A stretch of 64,000 nucleotides of DNA from Lacticaseibacillus paracasei subsp. paracasei (lineage in GTDB: Bacteria > Bacillota > Bacilli > Lactobacillales > Lactobacillaceae), in contig NZ_AP012541.1 in the NCBI RefSeq assembly GCF_000829035.1, positions 186,001 to 250,000 on the forward strand. Reading direction: 5' to 3'. Under the pieces are notes generated by a model. That model saw only the letters and a program-made list of their open reading frames with translations. It did no database searches and had not been told where the DNA came from. Made by a program: the position numbers and the translations under genes. Positions within the stretch are counted from its first letter, which is position 1. Every line of letters starts with the position of its first letter. This document shows, piece after piece, positions 54,123-63,233 of the stretch.

Positions 54123-54916
54123 ATTTATTTGCTTATGCATTCATGCAAAATGCATTCATGGCAAGTACGTTTATTGCCATTACCACAGGCATTGTCGGTG
54201 TGTTCGTCGTTGCGCGGAACATGTCGTTCTTAGCCCACACACTTTCTGAAGTTGGGTTTGCAGGCGCTGCATTTGCGGTGTTTGCTGGCATCAGACCGTT
54301 AGACGGGATGTTGTTGTTCACAGCGATCAGTAGTATCAGTGTTGGCCGTATGTCCGTTCAAGCATCGCGGCGAGAAGCCTCAATTAGCGCGGTTTCTAGT
54401 TTGTTTATTGGCCTGGGGATTTTGTTTTTGTCACTTTCCAGCGCCAATGCCAGTTATGCAACTACCATTTTGTTTGGGAGCATTATCGGGATCTCCCGCG
54501 CCGATGTTTGGCAACTGGTAGCATTGGCGGCTGGCGTGCTGGTGACGTTGTATTTTGGCTATCGGCGACTCGCGTTTGATTCGTTCGATCCAGTTGGTTC
54601 AGCGGCACAGGGATTGAAAAGTAAATATATTTCCATTTACTTTCTGCTTATCCTTGCTGTTTCGGTTTCGATTGGAGCACAAATTGTCGGAAGTTTGTTA
54701 GTCTTTATCTTACTGACCTTACCGCCTAATGTCGCTAAGTATTTGGGTCGAACTTTACCGCAGATGATTGTGATTTCCGTCATTACCGCTTTAATCGGGG
54801 TTTGGAGCGGCTTGTATTTAGGCTTTTTGACGAACTGGCCGGTGACGTTTTTCATCGCTGCCATTGAATTTCTTTTTTATTTCTTGGCATTGTGGTACCA
54901 TCACCGAACAAACTAA
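54119..54916 (+). CDS. znuB: Zinc/manganese-type ABC transporter permease
   Basis: The 265-residue protein has about eight membrane helices and the family stretches FVVARNMSFLAHTLSEVGFAG and IVGSLLVFILLTLPPNVAKYL. The ATG overlaps the ATPase stop. Together they form the importer core; the metal-binding protein must come from elsewhere. Confidence 0.88.
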   Translation: MNLFAYAFMQNAFMASTFIAITTGIVGVFVVARNMSFLAHTLSEVGFAGAAFAVFAGIRPLDGMLLFTAISSISVGRMSVQASRREASISAVSSLFIGLGILFLSLSSANASYATTILFGSIIGISRADVWQLVALAAGVLVTLYFGYRRLAFDSFDPVGSAAQGLKSKYISIYFLLILAVSVSIGAQIVGSLLVFILLTLPPNVAKYLGRTLPQMIVISVITALIGVWSGLYLGFLTNWPVTFFIAAIEFLFYFLALWYHHRTN

Positions 54917-54923
54917 GCAATTG

Positions 54924-54980
54924 AAAAAGGACTCGCAACACAAACCGTATTGAGTAGCGGTTGTGTTGTGAGTCCTTTTT
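54924..54980. terminator. Bidirectional terminator
   Basis: AAAAAGGACTCGCAACACAA pairs with TTGTGTTGTGAGTCCTTTTT around a 17-base loop. Confidence 0.9.
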
Positions 54981-54983
54981 GAC

Positions 54984-55835
54984 TTAGTAGTGTTGATGGC
55001 GATATTTGTGCAGAAATTCAGCAACTTCCTGTTGGTAATCGTGGCGCTGTTCGAATTGTTTGAGGTAAGCAGCATTGTGAGTGCTGGTGGCGCCAGTGTG
55101 GCGTAACTTCGTGTAAACCTCAGGATAAGGTAACTGCTGTTGCTTGGCTAGTGATAACTCTGCGGACACGTCGTAAGGCACCTGCCGCAGATCAAGATCG
55201 GTGATGGCACCATCATTGAGTTGCAGCAATGCATAGTCGGCGTAAGTGGTTGTTTGCAGGTGTGGCCGGGGTGAATAGGCTTGGCCAATAGAACCTGGAT
55301 TGAGGATGACTTGACCGTTACTGGTATAGCGCAGTAGCTGTTGGTGGGTATGCCCATAAACAGCTAGATCAATTTGCGAATCGGGGGCAATTTGGTCAAA
55401 GTTGAGTTGTGGTTGATCAGGATATAAGGCATGTCCATGATTTTTGTCAGGAAGGTTATGTGCTAGACTGACGATCAAACCATCTTGCTCGAAAACTTCA
55501 TGCAGCGGCCAATTTCGAATTGTTGCCAGATTTTCAGCCGTGAGGTGAGGCCACAGATAGGCAACCAGTCGACTAAAGTAAACATCTGTTGGCTGTGACA
55601 GATCAACTGGTCCATCCAGTACCCAGAATAAATCGTCATCCCAGTTGCCTTTAACGATATGTGTGGGTTTGAGTTCGTGCAACGTCGCCCATAACTTATC
55701 AGAACCTGGACCGGGTAAAAACAGATCGCCTAGAAACCAGTATTCATCCGCCTGATGCGCCTTCGCATCCTGAATGACCGCTGAAAAGGCCGTCATATTG
55801 CCGTGAATATCCGATAAAATGGCGATTGTCGTCAT
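54984..55835 (-). CDS. Metallophosphoesterase (calcineurin-like)
   Basis: ATG 55835 overlaps the upstream stop (ATGA) and follows GGTGGGA, giving 283 residues. The metal motifs are visible: SDIHGN (8-13), GDLFLPG, KGNWDDD (a GNHD variant with Trp), and GHTHQQ. The family cleaves phosphodiesters or phosphomonoesters; the substrate is unknown. It is encoded downstream of a dehydrogenase and PepF on the same strand. Confidence 0.88.
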   Translation of the reverse strand: MTTIAILSDIHGNMTAFSAVIQDAKAHQADEYWFLGDLFLPGPGSDKLWATLHELKPTHIVKGNWDDDLFWVLDGPVDLSQPTDVYFSRLVAYLWPHLTAENLATIRNWPLHEVFEQDGLIVSLAHNLPDKNHGHALYPDQPQLNFDQIAPDSQIDLAVYGHTHQQLLRYTSNGQVILNPGSIGQAYSPRPHLQTTTYADYALLQLNDGAITDLDLRQVPYDVSAELSLAKQQQLPYPEVYTKLRHTGATSTHNAAYLKQFEQRHDYQQEVAEFLHKYRHQHY

Positions 55836-56704
55836 GCTTGATCCCACCTGTCGTTCATCGTAATCAACCCTTGCGTTCCGAGGTTGCCCTTACCAGTATT
55901 AACCATTTGTTCATACAGCTGTTTGGCCAATTGCGTGGCTGGTAGTTGTAAGTGCATGTTATCGGCTTCATCCAAAGCAATGCGCAGATCTTTTAGAAAA
56001 TGTTTTGCAAAGAATCCCGGCGTATAGTCGCCTTGCAGGATACGTGGTCCGTAGTTGCTGAGACTCCAGTTGGCACCCGCACCACCGCCAACCACTTTAA
56101 GCGTTTCGTCAAGATCCAGGCCAGCAGCCTTAGCATAGACAAGCATTTCGGTAAGACCGGTCATAGTGCCAGCGATCATGATTTGATTGGCCATTTTGGC
56201 ATGTTGCCCTGAGCCGGCCGGGCCAAAATAATTGACTGAGGCGGCGATGGGCGCGAAAAGTTGCTGCAATCGCGATAACAAAGTCTTGTCACCACCGACC
56301 ATGATGGTTAGCGTGCCATTTTTGGCGCCGATATCACCACCAGAAACCGGCGCATCAACGGCTTGCAGGCCTTTCTCGGCAGCCTTAGCAGCAATTTTCT
56401 TCGCCAGAGTGGGGGTACTGGTTGTCATGTCAATGAGCAGTGCCCCTTTTCTTGCCCCAGCTAAAATGCCATCGCTACCAAAATAAATGGTTTCGACGTC
56501 TTGCGGAAATCCGACCATTGAGAGAACAATGTCGCACTGCGCAGCAACAGCGTGCGGCGATTCGGCCCAAGTAGCTCCAGCCTCAATGACTGGCTGTGCA
56601 TGGGCCTGCGTTCGGTTAAAGACGACCACTTCTTGGCCATTCTTTAAAAAGTTCTTGATAATACCGGTGCCCATCACACCGGTGCCAATAAACCCAAGTT
56701 TCAC
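55832..56704 (-). CDS. NAD(P)-dependent 3-hydroxyisobutyrate dehydrogenase-like protein
   Basis: GTG 56704 lies eight bases after AAAGGA (inside the pepF end) and gives MKLGFIGTGVMG; ATG 56713 would sit on that site. The 290-residue protein has the Rossmann motif GFIGTGVMGTGIIKNF, DAPVSGGDIGAKNGTL and the catalytic Lys in GQHAKMANQIM. Related enzymes act on 3-hydroxyisobutyrate, tartronate semialdehyde or similar beta-hydroxy acids. It lies in one operon with pepF. Confidence 0.88.
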   Translation of the reverse strand: MKLGFIGTGVMGTGIIKNFLKNGQEVVVFNRTQAHAQPVIEAGATWAESPHAVAAQCDIVLSMVGFPQDVETIYFGSDGILAGARKGALLIDMTTSTPTLAKKIAAKAAEKGLQAVDAPVSGGDIGAKNGTLTIMVGGDKTLLSRLQQLFAPIAASVNYFGPAGSGQHAKMANQIMIAGTMTGLTEMLVYAKAAGLDLDETLKVVGGGAGANWSLSNYGPRILQGDYTPGFFAKHFLKDLRIALDEADNMHLQLPATQLAKQLYEQMVNTGKGNLGTQGLITMNDRWDQA

Positions 56705-56709
56705 ACTGC

Positions 56710-58509
56710 TCATCCTTTCTGCAAAATTTTTTCTAATTCAGCGAGTCGTTGTTCAAATAGTGAGAAGGCGGCTTCTAAATAATCTGGCTTGGTCATATCA
56801 ACGCCGGCCGCTTTCATTGTATCAATCGCATACTTGGAACTGCCAGATTTCAAGTAGCCGATATAGCGGGAAACCGCCTCTGGTTCGCCACCGCTGATGC
56901 CGGCGGCCAGAGTCGAGGCAGCGGCAAAACCAGTTGCGTACTGGTAAACATAATAATTGTAATAGAAATGTGGAATACGAGCCCATTCAAAGGCGATTTC
57001 AGGATCACGTGCAACATCTGGTCCGTAATAACGGGCATTGAGATCCGCATAATAGGAGGACATGCTGGTAGCCGTCAATGGTTCACCATGCTGGTCTTGT
57101 TGATGAATCCAATGTTCAAAGTCGGCAAATTGAGCCTGACGGAAGACCGTTCCTTTGAAGCCGTCTAGATAGTAATTCAAAATGTACGCCCGAACTTTAG
57201 GATCATTGGTGTTTTTTAGGAAGTAGTCCGTCAATAAATTTTCATTGGTTGTTGAGGCAATTTCTGCGACGAAGATTGGGTAGTCGCCATAAACGTAAGG
57301 CTGGTGATGACGAGTGTACCAGCTGTGCACACTGTGACCAGTTTCGTGAACCAAAGTGTACAATTCATCAACGGCATCGTGCCAGTTCAGTAAAATGAAC
57401 GGATTGGTGTCATACGCGCCACCGGAATAAGCGCCGGACCGTTTGCCCTTATTTTCGACGACATCAATGTAACGATTATTAAAGATTTCCCGCATATGAT
57501 CTAAATAATCATTTCCCAGCGGAGCCAATGCCTTTAAGGCTTCGTCTTTTGCCTGATCGAGGGTGAAACTCAATGGCGGACGTCCGGTCAGCGGTGTGTA
57601 GATATCATACATATGCAGTTGATCGACATTCAGGATCTTTTTACGTAAGGCAATATAGCGATGTAGTAATGGCAAGTGAGCATTGACTTGATCAAGCAGT
57701 GTTGTGTAGACACTTTCGGGGATGTGGTTACTTGCCATTGCAGCAGCGCGTGCATCGGGATAATGATGCGCTAAAGCATTGAAGTTATGAGCTTTGATCT
57801 GGCCACTTAATGTTTGAGCAAAGGTATTCTTAAGACTTTCATATGCCCGCAGCAAAGCCTCAAACGCGTCTTTACGCAGCTTGCGATTTGTTGACCGAAT
57901 GAGTTGACCATACAAACCATTGCTGAGTTGCACGGTCTCACCGTCTTCATTTTCAACAAAGCCAAATTGCAGGTCGGAGTTGTTCAACACATTAAAGGTT
58001 GCATGACTGGCATTCAGCGCATCCCCAGCACTGGCAATTAATGACTCAGCCACTGTGGTCAGGACGTGTTGGCGATTCACAGTGATGGCATCAATAAAGT
58101 GACCATAGGGTTTGAGGCTTTCGGTATCGCGCCAAGCGGTCAACTGATCGGCTGGAATCGCCAGAATTTCCGGATCCATGAAGGCTAATTGGCTGGCAAG
58201 ATCAGCCGCCAGACTTTCTGCTTTGGCATTCATGGCTTGATACGCTGCATTACCAGTGTCCTGATCACTTTTCAAGCTGGAATAGACATAAACCTTTTCA
58301 AAGCGTCTGAACACCGCGAGAACGGCTTTGATACCTGCGACAAGTGCTTCAGGCGACTTGCCCAATGTACCCTTAAGTGCTGCCGCTTCCTTTGCTTGCT
58401 GACGAACGGCTTCAAAGTCAACTTGCCAAGCCTTGTCATCTGGATAAATGGTCGTGAGATCCCATGTCAATTCAGTAGGGACTTCTGCGCGTGCCGGTAA
58501 ATGTTGCAT
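56710..58509 (-). CDS. pepF: Oligoendopeptidase F
   Basis: The 599-residue zinc metallopeptidase has the HExxH motif in LVHETGHSVHSWY (about residue 390) and the third ligand Glu in FVAEIASTTNE. It degrades short peptides in the cytoplasm. GGAG precedes ATG 58509. It is the first of three co-directional genes and divergent from the LCP gene. Confidence 0.95.
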   Translation of the reverse strand: MQHLPARAEVPTELTWDLTTIYPDDKAWQVDFEAVRQQAKEAAALKGTLGKSPEALVAGIKAVLAVFRRFEKVYVYSSLKSDQDTGNAAYQAMNAKAESLAADLASQLAFMDPEILAIPADQLTAWRDTESLKPYGHFIDAITVNRQHVLTTVAESLIASAGDALNASHATFNVLNNSDLQFGFVENEDGETVQLSNGLYGQLIRSTNRKLRKDAFEALLRAYESLKNTFAQTLSGQIKAHNFNALAHHYPDARAAAMASNHIPESVYTTLLDQVNAHLPLLHRYIALRKKILNVDQLHMYDIYTPLTGRPPLSFTLDQAKDEALKALAPLGNDYLDHMREIFNNRYIDVVENKGKRSGAYSGGAYDTNPFILLNWHDAVDELYTLVHETGHSVHSWYTRHHQPYVYGDYPIFVAEIASTTNENLLTDYFLKNTNDPKVRAYILNYYLDGFKGTVFRQAQFADFEHWIHQQDQHGEPLTATSMSSYYADLNARYYGPDVARDPEIAFEWARIPHFYYNYYVYQYATGFAAASTLAAGISGGEPEAVSRYIGYLKSGSSKYAIDTMKAAGVDMTKPDYLEAAFSLFEQRLAELEKILQKG

Positions 58510-58637
58510 CTAATCAGCTCCAATTTCTAATATTCCTTTAATGTTACCATATTGAGGCGGCATTTGAGGTAAATCCCTTTTTTCTTCATAATTATCTGCT
58601 AAACTACTCTGGAAACTAAAAGTGGAGTGAAGCTCGA

Positions 58638-59732
58638 ATGGACAAGCAACCAGATTCAGATCAACAAACATTAAAACGCAAACCAAAACGACATCATCCG
58701 ATTCTTCGTGCATTGGCTATCATAGCTCTCGTTGCCCTTTTTCTCGCCGGTGGATATGCCGCTCGATTTTATTCTCAAGCAAAAAAAGCAGTTGCGAAAA
58801 CGTATGATCCAGTTAGTACTAAGGCAGTCAGCTCAGATCTCGATGGCAAAAAACCGATCAGTATTCTTCTATTAGGAACCGATACCGGAGCCTTTGGTCG
58901 GAAAGATACCGGTCGATCTGACACCATGATGCTGGTCACAATCAATCCTAAAGAGAAGAAAACAACGATGACCAGCATTCCTCGTGACACGCTGGCAGAG
59001 ATGGTCGGTACTGGAAGCGACTCGCCGACATACGAGAAGATTAATGCGGCGTATGCGTATGGCCAATCCGATGCAGCTATTAAAACAGTTGAAAAGTTAT
59101 TAGATGTACCGATTAATTATTACGTCACGGTCAATATGGCAGGCTTATCAAAAATCGTTGATGCTGTCGGCGGTGTGGATGTCAATGTTCCGTTTAGTTG
59201 GACAGACTGGAATACCGGAGGCCAAACCTTTAAAAAAGGAAAGGCGCATCTCGATGGCGGGATGGCATTGGCATACGCCCGAATGCGTGACGAAGATCCT
59301 GAAGGCGACTATGGTCGACAAAAACGTCAGCAGGAAGTTATCAATCAAATCGTTAAACACCTTTTATCGGTCAAATCGTTGACAAATTACCAAAAGGTCA
59401 TGGATTCCTTATCATCTAGCATGCGGACCAACCTAACATTTGATGATATGATGGCAATTGCGCAAAATTATCGCGCTTCAGCAACTACCATTGATCGTCA
59501 ACAGCTTAAAGGGATTGGCGTTTATATTGATGAGGCTGCTTATCAGGTGATGACAACCGAAACGCTTCAAAAGATGTCCAATGAGCTGCGTGGGCAGTTA
59601 GGGCTTGAAAGCAAGACGCTAAGTAATTTTAATACTCAGCAAAATGAAATTAACAATGCGAATGGATTTGATTGGACAGCGAACAATCCGGTCTACACTG
59701 TGTCGCTCGATGGTGCGACAACCGGACCGTGA
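58638..59732 (+). CDS. LytR-CpsA-Psr (LCP) family cell-wall protein
   Basis: The 364-residue protein has a cytoplasmic basic tail (KRKPKRHH), one membrane helix (ILRALAIIALVALFLAGGYAA), and the extracytoplasmic LCP domain: LLLGTDTGAFGRKDTGRSDTMM, TSIPRDTLAEM, and MALAYARMRDEDPEGDYGR. The family links wall teichoic acids or polysaccharides to peptidoglycan. GTGGAGTGAAG is upstream. Confidence 0.92.
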   Translation: MDKQPDSDQQTLKRKPKRHHPILRALAIIALVALFLAGGYAARFYSQAKKAVAKTYDPVSTKAVSSDLDGKKPISILLLGTDTGAFGRKDTGRSDTMMLVTINPKEKKTTMTSIPRDTLAEMVGTGSDSPTYEKINAAYAYGQSDAAIKTVEKLLDVPINYYVTVNMAGLSKIVDAVGGVDVNVPFSWTDWNTGGQTFKKGKAHLDGGMALAYARMRDEDPEGDYGRQKRQQEVINQIVKHLLSVKSLTNYQKVMDSLSSSMRTNLTFDDMMAIAQNYRASATTIDRQQLKGIGVYIDEAAYQVMTTETLQKMSNELRGQLGLESKTLSNFNTQQNEINNANGFDWTANNPVYTVSLDGATTGP

Positions 59733-59734
59733 TC

Positions 59735-59783
59735 AAAAAAAACAGCAGCACTCTGGCTTCATTGCCAAGGCTGCTGTTTTTTT
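59735..59783 (+). terminator. Terminator of the LCP gene
   Basis: AAAACAGCAGC pairs with GCTGCTGTTTT, followed by T residues. A GAGCGCGAG stretch behind it resembles an outer end of the long-hairpin repeat family (a relic). Confidence 0.85.
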
Positions 59784-59883
59784 GTGAGCGCGAGTAGGAG
59801 CGCTCAGGCTTCTGCGACTGGGAGCGCGTCATGGTGAAGCACTATACTGAATATTTTTTACCTGATGAGAAATCAAGACGTTT

Positions 59884-61263
59884 TTAATCTGGATCAGGCA
59901 GATCCGGGGCCAACTTGTGACCGCTAAGTTTAGCAGCGATGAACCCGGTAAGAAAGCCGATGAGCAGAAATGGCACAAAATCCATCCCGATGCCGAACCA
60001 AGGAATATAGGTTGTAGCGAATTGTTGAATGCTACTGAAAATCGGTAGCTGTGCTAGCCCAGCAGGTAAGGCATGGATGGCATCTAAAAGCGCAGGGATC
60101 ATCGTGAAGGCAACCGTAGTTTTATAGATTCGGGTATTTTTTCCAATCCAAGGATGCATGAGGCCGAGCATGATTAAGGCAATTGCCAGCGGATAGAGCA
60201 GCATTAAAATTGGCGTTGAATAGGCAATGATCTGATCCAACCCGAAATTGGCAATCAGGAAAGCACCAATTGTCGTCATTGGCAGGAAAAAGTGATAACC
60301 AAGTTTTGGAAAACGATGACCGAGATCTTGCGAGAAGGATGTCACAAGACCGATTGCGGTGGTTAAGCAGGCAAGCAGCGTCATCGCGCCTAACAAGGCC
60401 GTGCCAATCAAACCGGTATAATGTGTCATGATCTGGTTAAACGCCGTCCCACCGTTTGCTGTGAGCTTAGAGAAGCCAAGACTGATTGCTCCTAGCAAGA
60501 TCAGGAGCATGTAGATCAAAGCTTCCAAGCCCATTGCCAAGGAGCCTACTTTCGCAACAGCCTTGGCGCGAGTGGATGCCTGGTGCAAGCCCATGAGTTT
60601 CAAGGCTGTGATGATCGTCACACCAAAGCCTAACCCGGCCAGTGCGTCCATTGTGTTGTACCCTTGCAAAAAGCCGTTAATCAAGTTGCTGCTCATGAGC
60701 TTAGGGCTGCTGGTAAAACTTATCGCACGAATATCACCTTTGATGACCAGTGCCCAAAAGAAGATCACTGCTAGCAAAATCAACAACAGCGGATTCAGCA
60801 GCTTGCCAATATAAGTCGTAATTTTACTTTCGTTGCGAGCAAGCAAGAAGGTTGTTAAAAAGAAAATAAACGAGAAAATCAAAAGGCCGATTTGTTGTTG
60901 ACCTTTTCCTAAGAACGGCGCAATGCCAATTGAGTATGTGACAGTAGCGGTACGCGGGGACGCGATCAGCAGACCTAGACTCGCATGAGTGGCCAGCAGA
61001 AAGAACAATGCGAAGCTATGTCCCGCCGGCCGAGCAAGATCGTACATACTACTCGCACGGGTTAGACTGATCGCCATGATTGACAGCAGCGGCAACAACA
61101 CAGCAGACAGCAAAAAGCCAATTGCCGCTGGTAGCCAAGCTGAACCGGCCAGTTGACCCATGTGGATCGGAAAAATCAGATTGCCAGCGCCAAAAAACAT
61201 ACCGAACAAAAGTGACCCTAGTGTCAAATACTGGCGCTTTGTGAGTGTGGGTTGTGGTGACAT
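59884..61263 (-). CDS. brnQ: Branched-chain amino acid carrier BrnQ
   Basis: The 459-residue protein has about 12 membrane helices and the LIVCS family start LTLGSLLFGMFFGAGNLIFP and GYNTMDALAGLGFG. It takes up Leu, Ile and Val with Na+ or H+. GGAGGG precedes the ATG at 61263. A T-box leader controls it (61355-61612). Confidence 0.94.
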   Translation of the reverse strand: MSPQPTLTKRQYLTLGSLLFGMFFGAGNLIFPIHMGQLAGSAWLPAAIGFLLSAVLLPLLSIMAISLTRASSMYDLARPAGHSFALFFLLATHASLGLLIASPRTATVTYSIGIAPFLGKGQQQIGLLIFSFIFFLTTFLLARNESKITTYIGKLLNPLLLILLAVIFFWALVIKGDIRAISFTSSPKLMSSNLINGFLQGYNTMDALAGLGFGVTIITALKLMGLHQASTRAKAVAKVGSLAMGLEALIYMLLILLGAISLGFSKLTANGGTAFNQIMTHYTGLIGTALLGAMTLLACLTTAIGLVTSFSQDLGHRFPKLGYHFFLPMTTIGAFLIANFGLDQIIAYSTPILMLLYPLAIALIMLGLMHPWIGKNTRIYKTTVAFTMIPALLDAIHALPAGLAQLPIFSSIQQFATTYIPWFGIGMDFVPFLLIGFLTGFIAAKLSGHKLAPDLPDPD

Positions 61264-61354
61264 TGATATCCCTCCATTTAATCAAAACGATTGCCGACAG
61301 CGTCTTGACTGTAAGAAGGTTTTCAAAGGAGTTGGCTAATTAACCAAAAGAAAA

Positions 61355-61612
61355 GCCCTTAACAGTCGAGACTGTTAAGGGCGCGAATCACGCTGTACCA
61401 CCTTAATTTACCGCTACGTCACCGTAAGCGGCCTTACCGTGTACGGCCAGTTGCCTGGCGATACACGATTGCTATAATGGGCGCAATCCCAACCGAAGCT
61501 TCCAAAGTCACCTCGGCAACTCGTAGACTACTTTCCCAAAGCTACCAGAGGTCTCTTCCCACCAACCGAGACTCGCTGACACCGACAACTCAGGTACTCT
61601 TCTACTCATCGT
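61355..61612 (-). promoter_or_regulatory. T-box riboswitch upstream of brnQ
   Basis: On the minus strand the leader has the T-box motif AGGTGGTACAGCG (61391-61403), followed by a strong terminator stem (GCCCTTAACAGT/ACTGTTAAGGGC, 61355-61382) with T residues. Stem I begins with GTAGA (closing with TCTAC) and has the distal loop GGTTGGTGGGAAGAGACC. A candidate specifier is GTA (Val) in GGAAAGTAG, but the register is uncertain. Uncharged tRNA should stabilise the antiterminator and raise brnQ expression. Confidence 0.88.
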
Positions 61613-61639
61613 TTTTAGTCGTTTGTTGAATTGTTGTTT

Positions 61640-61667
61640 ATTTTACGAAAAAAACGACAGATGTCAA
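61640..61667 (-). promoter_or_regulatory. Promoter of the brnQ T-box transcript
   Basis: On the minus strand TTGACA (61662-61667), a 16-base spacer and TAAAAT (61640-61645). Confidence 0.7.
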
Positions 61668-61680
61668 CTAAAAAGTTCAG

Positions 61681-61800
61681 AGCGCAAACAGGCGCGTTTA
61701 GAAACCGGAGCATAAGCTGCCCCAAGCCTAAATGGCCGGGCCTTGGCCATTTAGGCTTGGGGTCCTTATGAGCAGGTTTCTGCGCCTGTTTGCGCGTTTC
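61681..61800. repeat. Long-hairpin repeat, copy E1
   Basis: First of three tandem units with almost perfect arms: GAAACC/GGTTTC, CATAAG/CTTATG and CCCCAAGCCTAAATGGCC with its complement around GGGCCTT. Confidence 0.85.
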
Positions 61801-61899
61801 GAAAGTAGAGCATAAGCTGCCTCAAGCCTAAATGGCCGGGCTTTGGCATTTAGGCTTGGGGTCCTTATGAGCAGGTTTCTGCGCCTGTTTGCGCGTTTC
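61801..61899. repeat. Long-hairpin repeat, copy E2
   Basis: The second unit, 99 bases. It differs from E1 in the first arm (GAAAGTAGAG) and lacks one base in the loop region (GGGCTTTGGCATTTAGG). Confidence 0.85.
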
Positions 61900-61997
61900 G
61901 AAAGTAGAGCATAAGCTGCCTCAAGCCTAAATGGCCGGGCTTTGGCATTTAGGCTTGGGGTCCTTATGAGCAGGTTTCTGCGCCTGTTTGCGCGTTT
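61900..61997. repeat. Long-hairpin repeat, copy E3
   Basis: The third unit is identical to E2 through the shared core, which indicates a recent tandem duplication. Confidence 0.85.
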
Positions 61998-62062
61998 TGA
62001 AATCTCCGAGATCAAGTAGTCCCTTAGTAATCAACACGGTTCTAAGCAAAATTTGCGCAAAC

Positions 62063-62091
62063 AAAAACCCTCCGCACTGATGCGAAGGGTT
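62063..62091 (-). terminator. Terminator of the 3D/RlpA-like gene
   Basis: On the minus strand AACCCTTCGCA pairs with TGCGGAGGGTT, followed by T residues. Confidence 0.85.
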
Positions 62092-62102
62092 AAAGCAATC
62101 TA

Positions 62103-62852
62103 TTAACCTACGACTTCAACCGTCGCAGTCAAAACTCCGGCTGAAGGAATCTGTGAATTCGGCATTGCAACATCCAATTGATTAGGGTTGCCAGCTGCAA
62201 AACTACCAGTATCATTAACAGTCCGATACCAAACAGTGCCATCAGATAATGTAATCTTCAGACGGGTACCTTTCGGGAATACGGAGAGGTTAGCAGCAAC
62301 GCCGCCGTAACCCAAACCAGACCCAAGCACGGACGGATCATAGAAACTTAACTTGAAAGTACCTTTGTTGGTGGTTGTTTCTGTCGAAACTGTTGTAGCA
62401 GCGCTTGATGAAGCAGAAGCGGCTGAAGCAGCAGATGCTGCCGCAGCATTTTGAGCTGCTTGTTGTGCTTCCTGTTGTGCTTTTTCAGCAGCCGCCTGTT
62501 CAGCAGCCGCTTGTTCTGCTGCAGCCTGTTCAGCAGCTGCTTGTTCTTCGGCAGCTTTAGCAGCGGCAGCTTTTTGATCAGCAATCTGATGTGCTGCTTC
62601 GGCAATATCATTCGTGCCGACTGTGAAGGTGATTTCTTTTTTAGGATTGATCAGTGAATGTGCATTCGCCTGTTCAACTTTAGCCTCATTGCTTAACACA
62701 ATTGACTTTGCGTTTACGTGACTACTATCGTTATCTGCATCGGTGTGATCGGCAATCGCTTCGACCTTTTGTGAATGGTTACTTGCCATCCCTAATAATG
62801 GTGCGACACTGAGTAACGCGATGATAGATAATTTAATTTGCTTAGTAAAGAT
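62103..62852 (-). CDS. Secreted 3D/RlpA-like cell-wall protein with unclear start
   Basis: From ATG 62789 the frame gives 228 residues, but the coding pattern continues upstream in frame: a good signal peptide (FTKQIKLSIIALLSVAPLLG, then MASN) lies before that Met. AGGAG sits nine bases before an ATC (62850-62852) and three before an ATA (62856-62858); no ATG, GTG or TTG is available in frame between the AGGAG and the signal peptide. The mature protein has an Ala/Glu/Gln-rich linker (AAEQ repeats, ~80-120) and a C-terminal double-psi barrel (FKLSFYDPSVLGSGLGYGGVAAN, PKGTRLKITL, VNDTG). Such proteins bind or cut the wall. The start codon is either ATC/ATA or a mutated ATG; 249 residues if ATC. 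Confidence 0.8.
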   Translation of the reverse strand: MFTKQIKLSIIALLSVAPLLGMASNHSQKVEAIADHTDADNDSSHVNAKSIVLSNEAKVEQANAHSLINPKKEITFTVGTNDIAEAAHQIADQKAAAAKAAEEQAAAEQAAAEQAAAEQAAAEKAQQEAQQAAQNAAAASAASAASASSSAATTVSTETTTNKGTFKLSFYDPSVLGSGLGYGGVAANLSVFPKGTRLKITLSDGTVWYRTVNDTGSFAAGNPNQLDVAMPNSQIPSAGVLTATVEVVG

Positions 62853-62979
62853 AAATATTCACTCCTAATATTTTGAATAGTCGTCGTTTTGTTCCCCCGA
62901 GAACACAAGACGAAGTATATAGGGGTGGTATGTCAGTAAAATACCAACATCATTACAAATATACTCAATTCAGTAATAT

Positions 62980-62996
62980 TGTTACGTTCGTGTAAC
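62980..62996. promoter_or_regulatory. WalR-type box upstream of the 3D/RlpA-like gene
   Basis: TGTTAC-N5-TGTAAC matches the WalR (YycF) consensus TGTWAH-N5-TGTWAH at all positions. It is about 130 bases before the candidate start. TATACT (minus strand, near 62917-62925) is a -10 candidate. The rest of 62853-63233 shows no gene. Confidence 0.5.
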
Positions 62997-63233
62997 AAAC
63001 GGAATGTTAAAATTTTTCGTAACAATCAGTGAACTTTTCTCGAAAAAGTGGGTTGAGACCTTGAAGTTACTGTGATATTGGCCAATTTTCTACCACAATT
63101 TGTGAATTTTTTGGAAATTTATGGGAGCCTAAACTTTAACTCTGATCGTTCATGATACAATTCAATGACTGGCCTAAACGGTGCTTTTGAGAATCAGGTA
63201 TAATGAAGCTGAACTGTCAAGGAGGCCGAATTC

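Noticed and set aside
61681..61997. Tandem repeats taken as a CRISPR array
   Set aside because: Units are ~100 bases of palindromic repeat without unique spacers, and no cas genes are present.
61728..62015. 95-residue minus-strand frame made of a repeated 33-residue unit
   Set aside because: It is the translation of the tandem hairpin repeats (period 99 bases, divisible by three); no ribosome-binding site.
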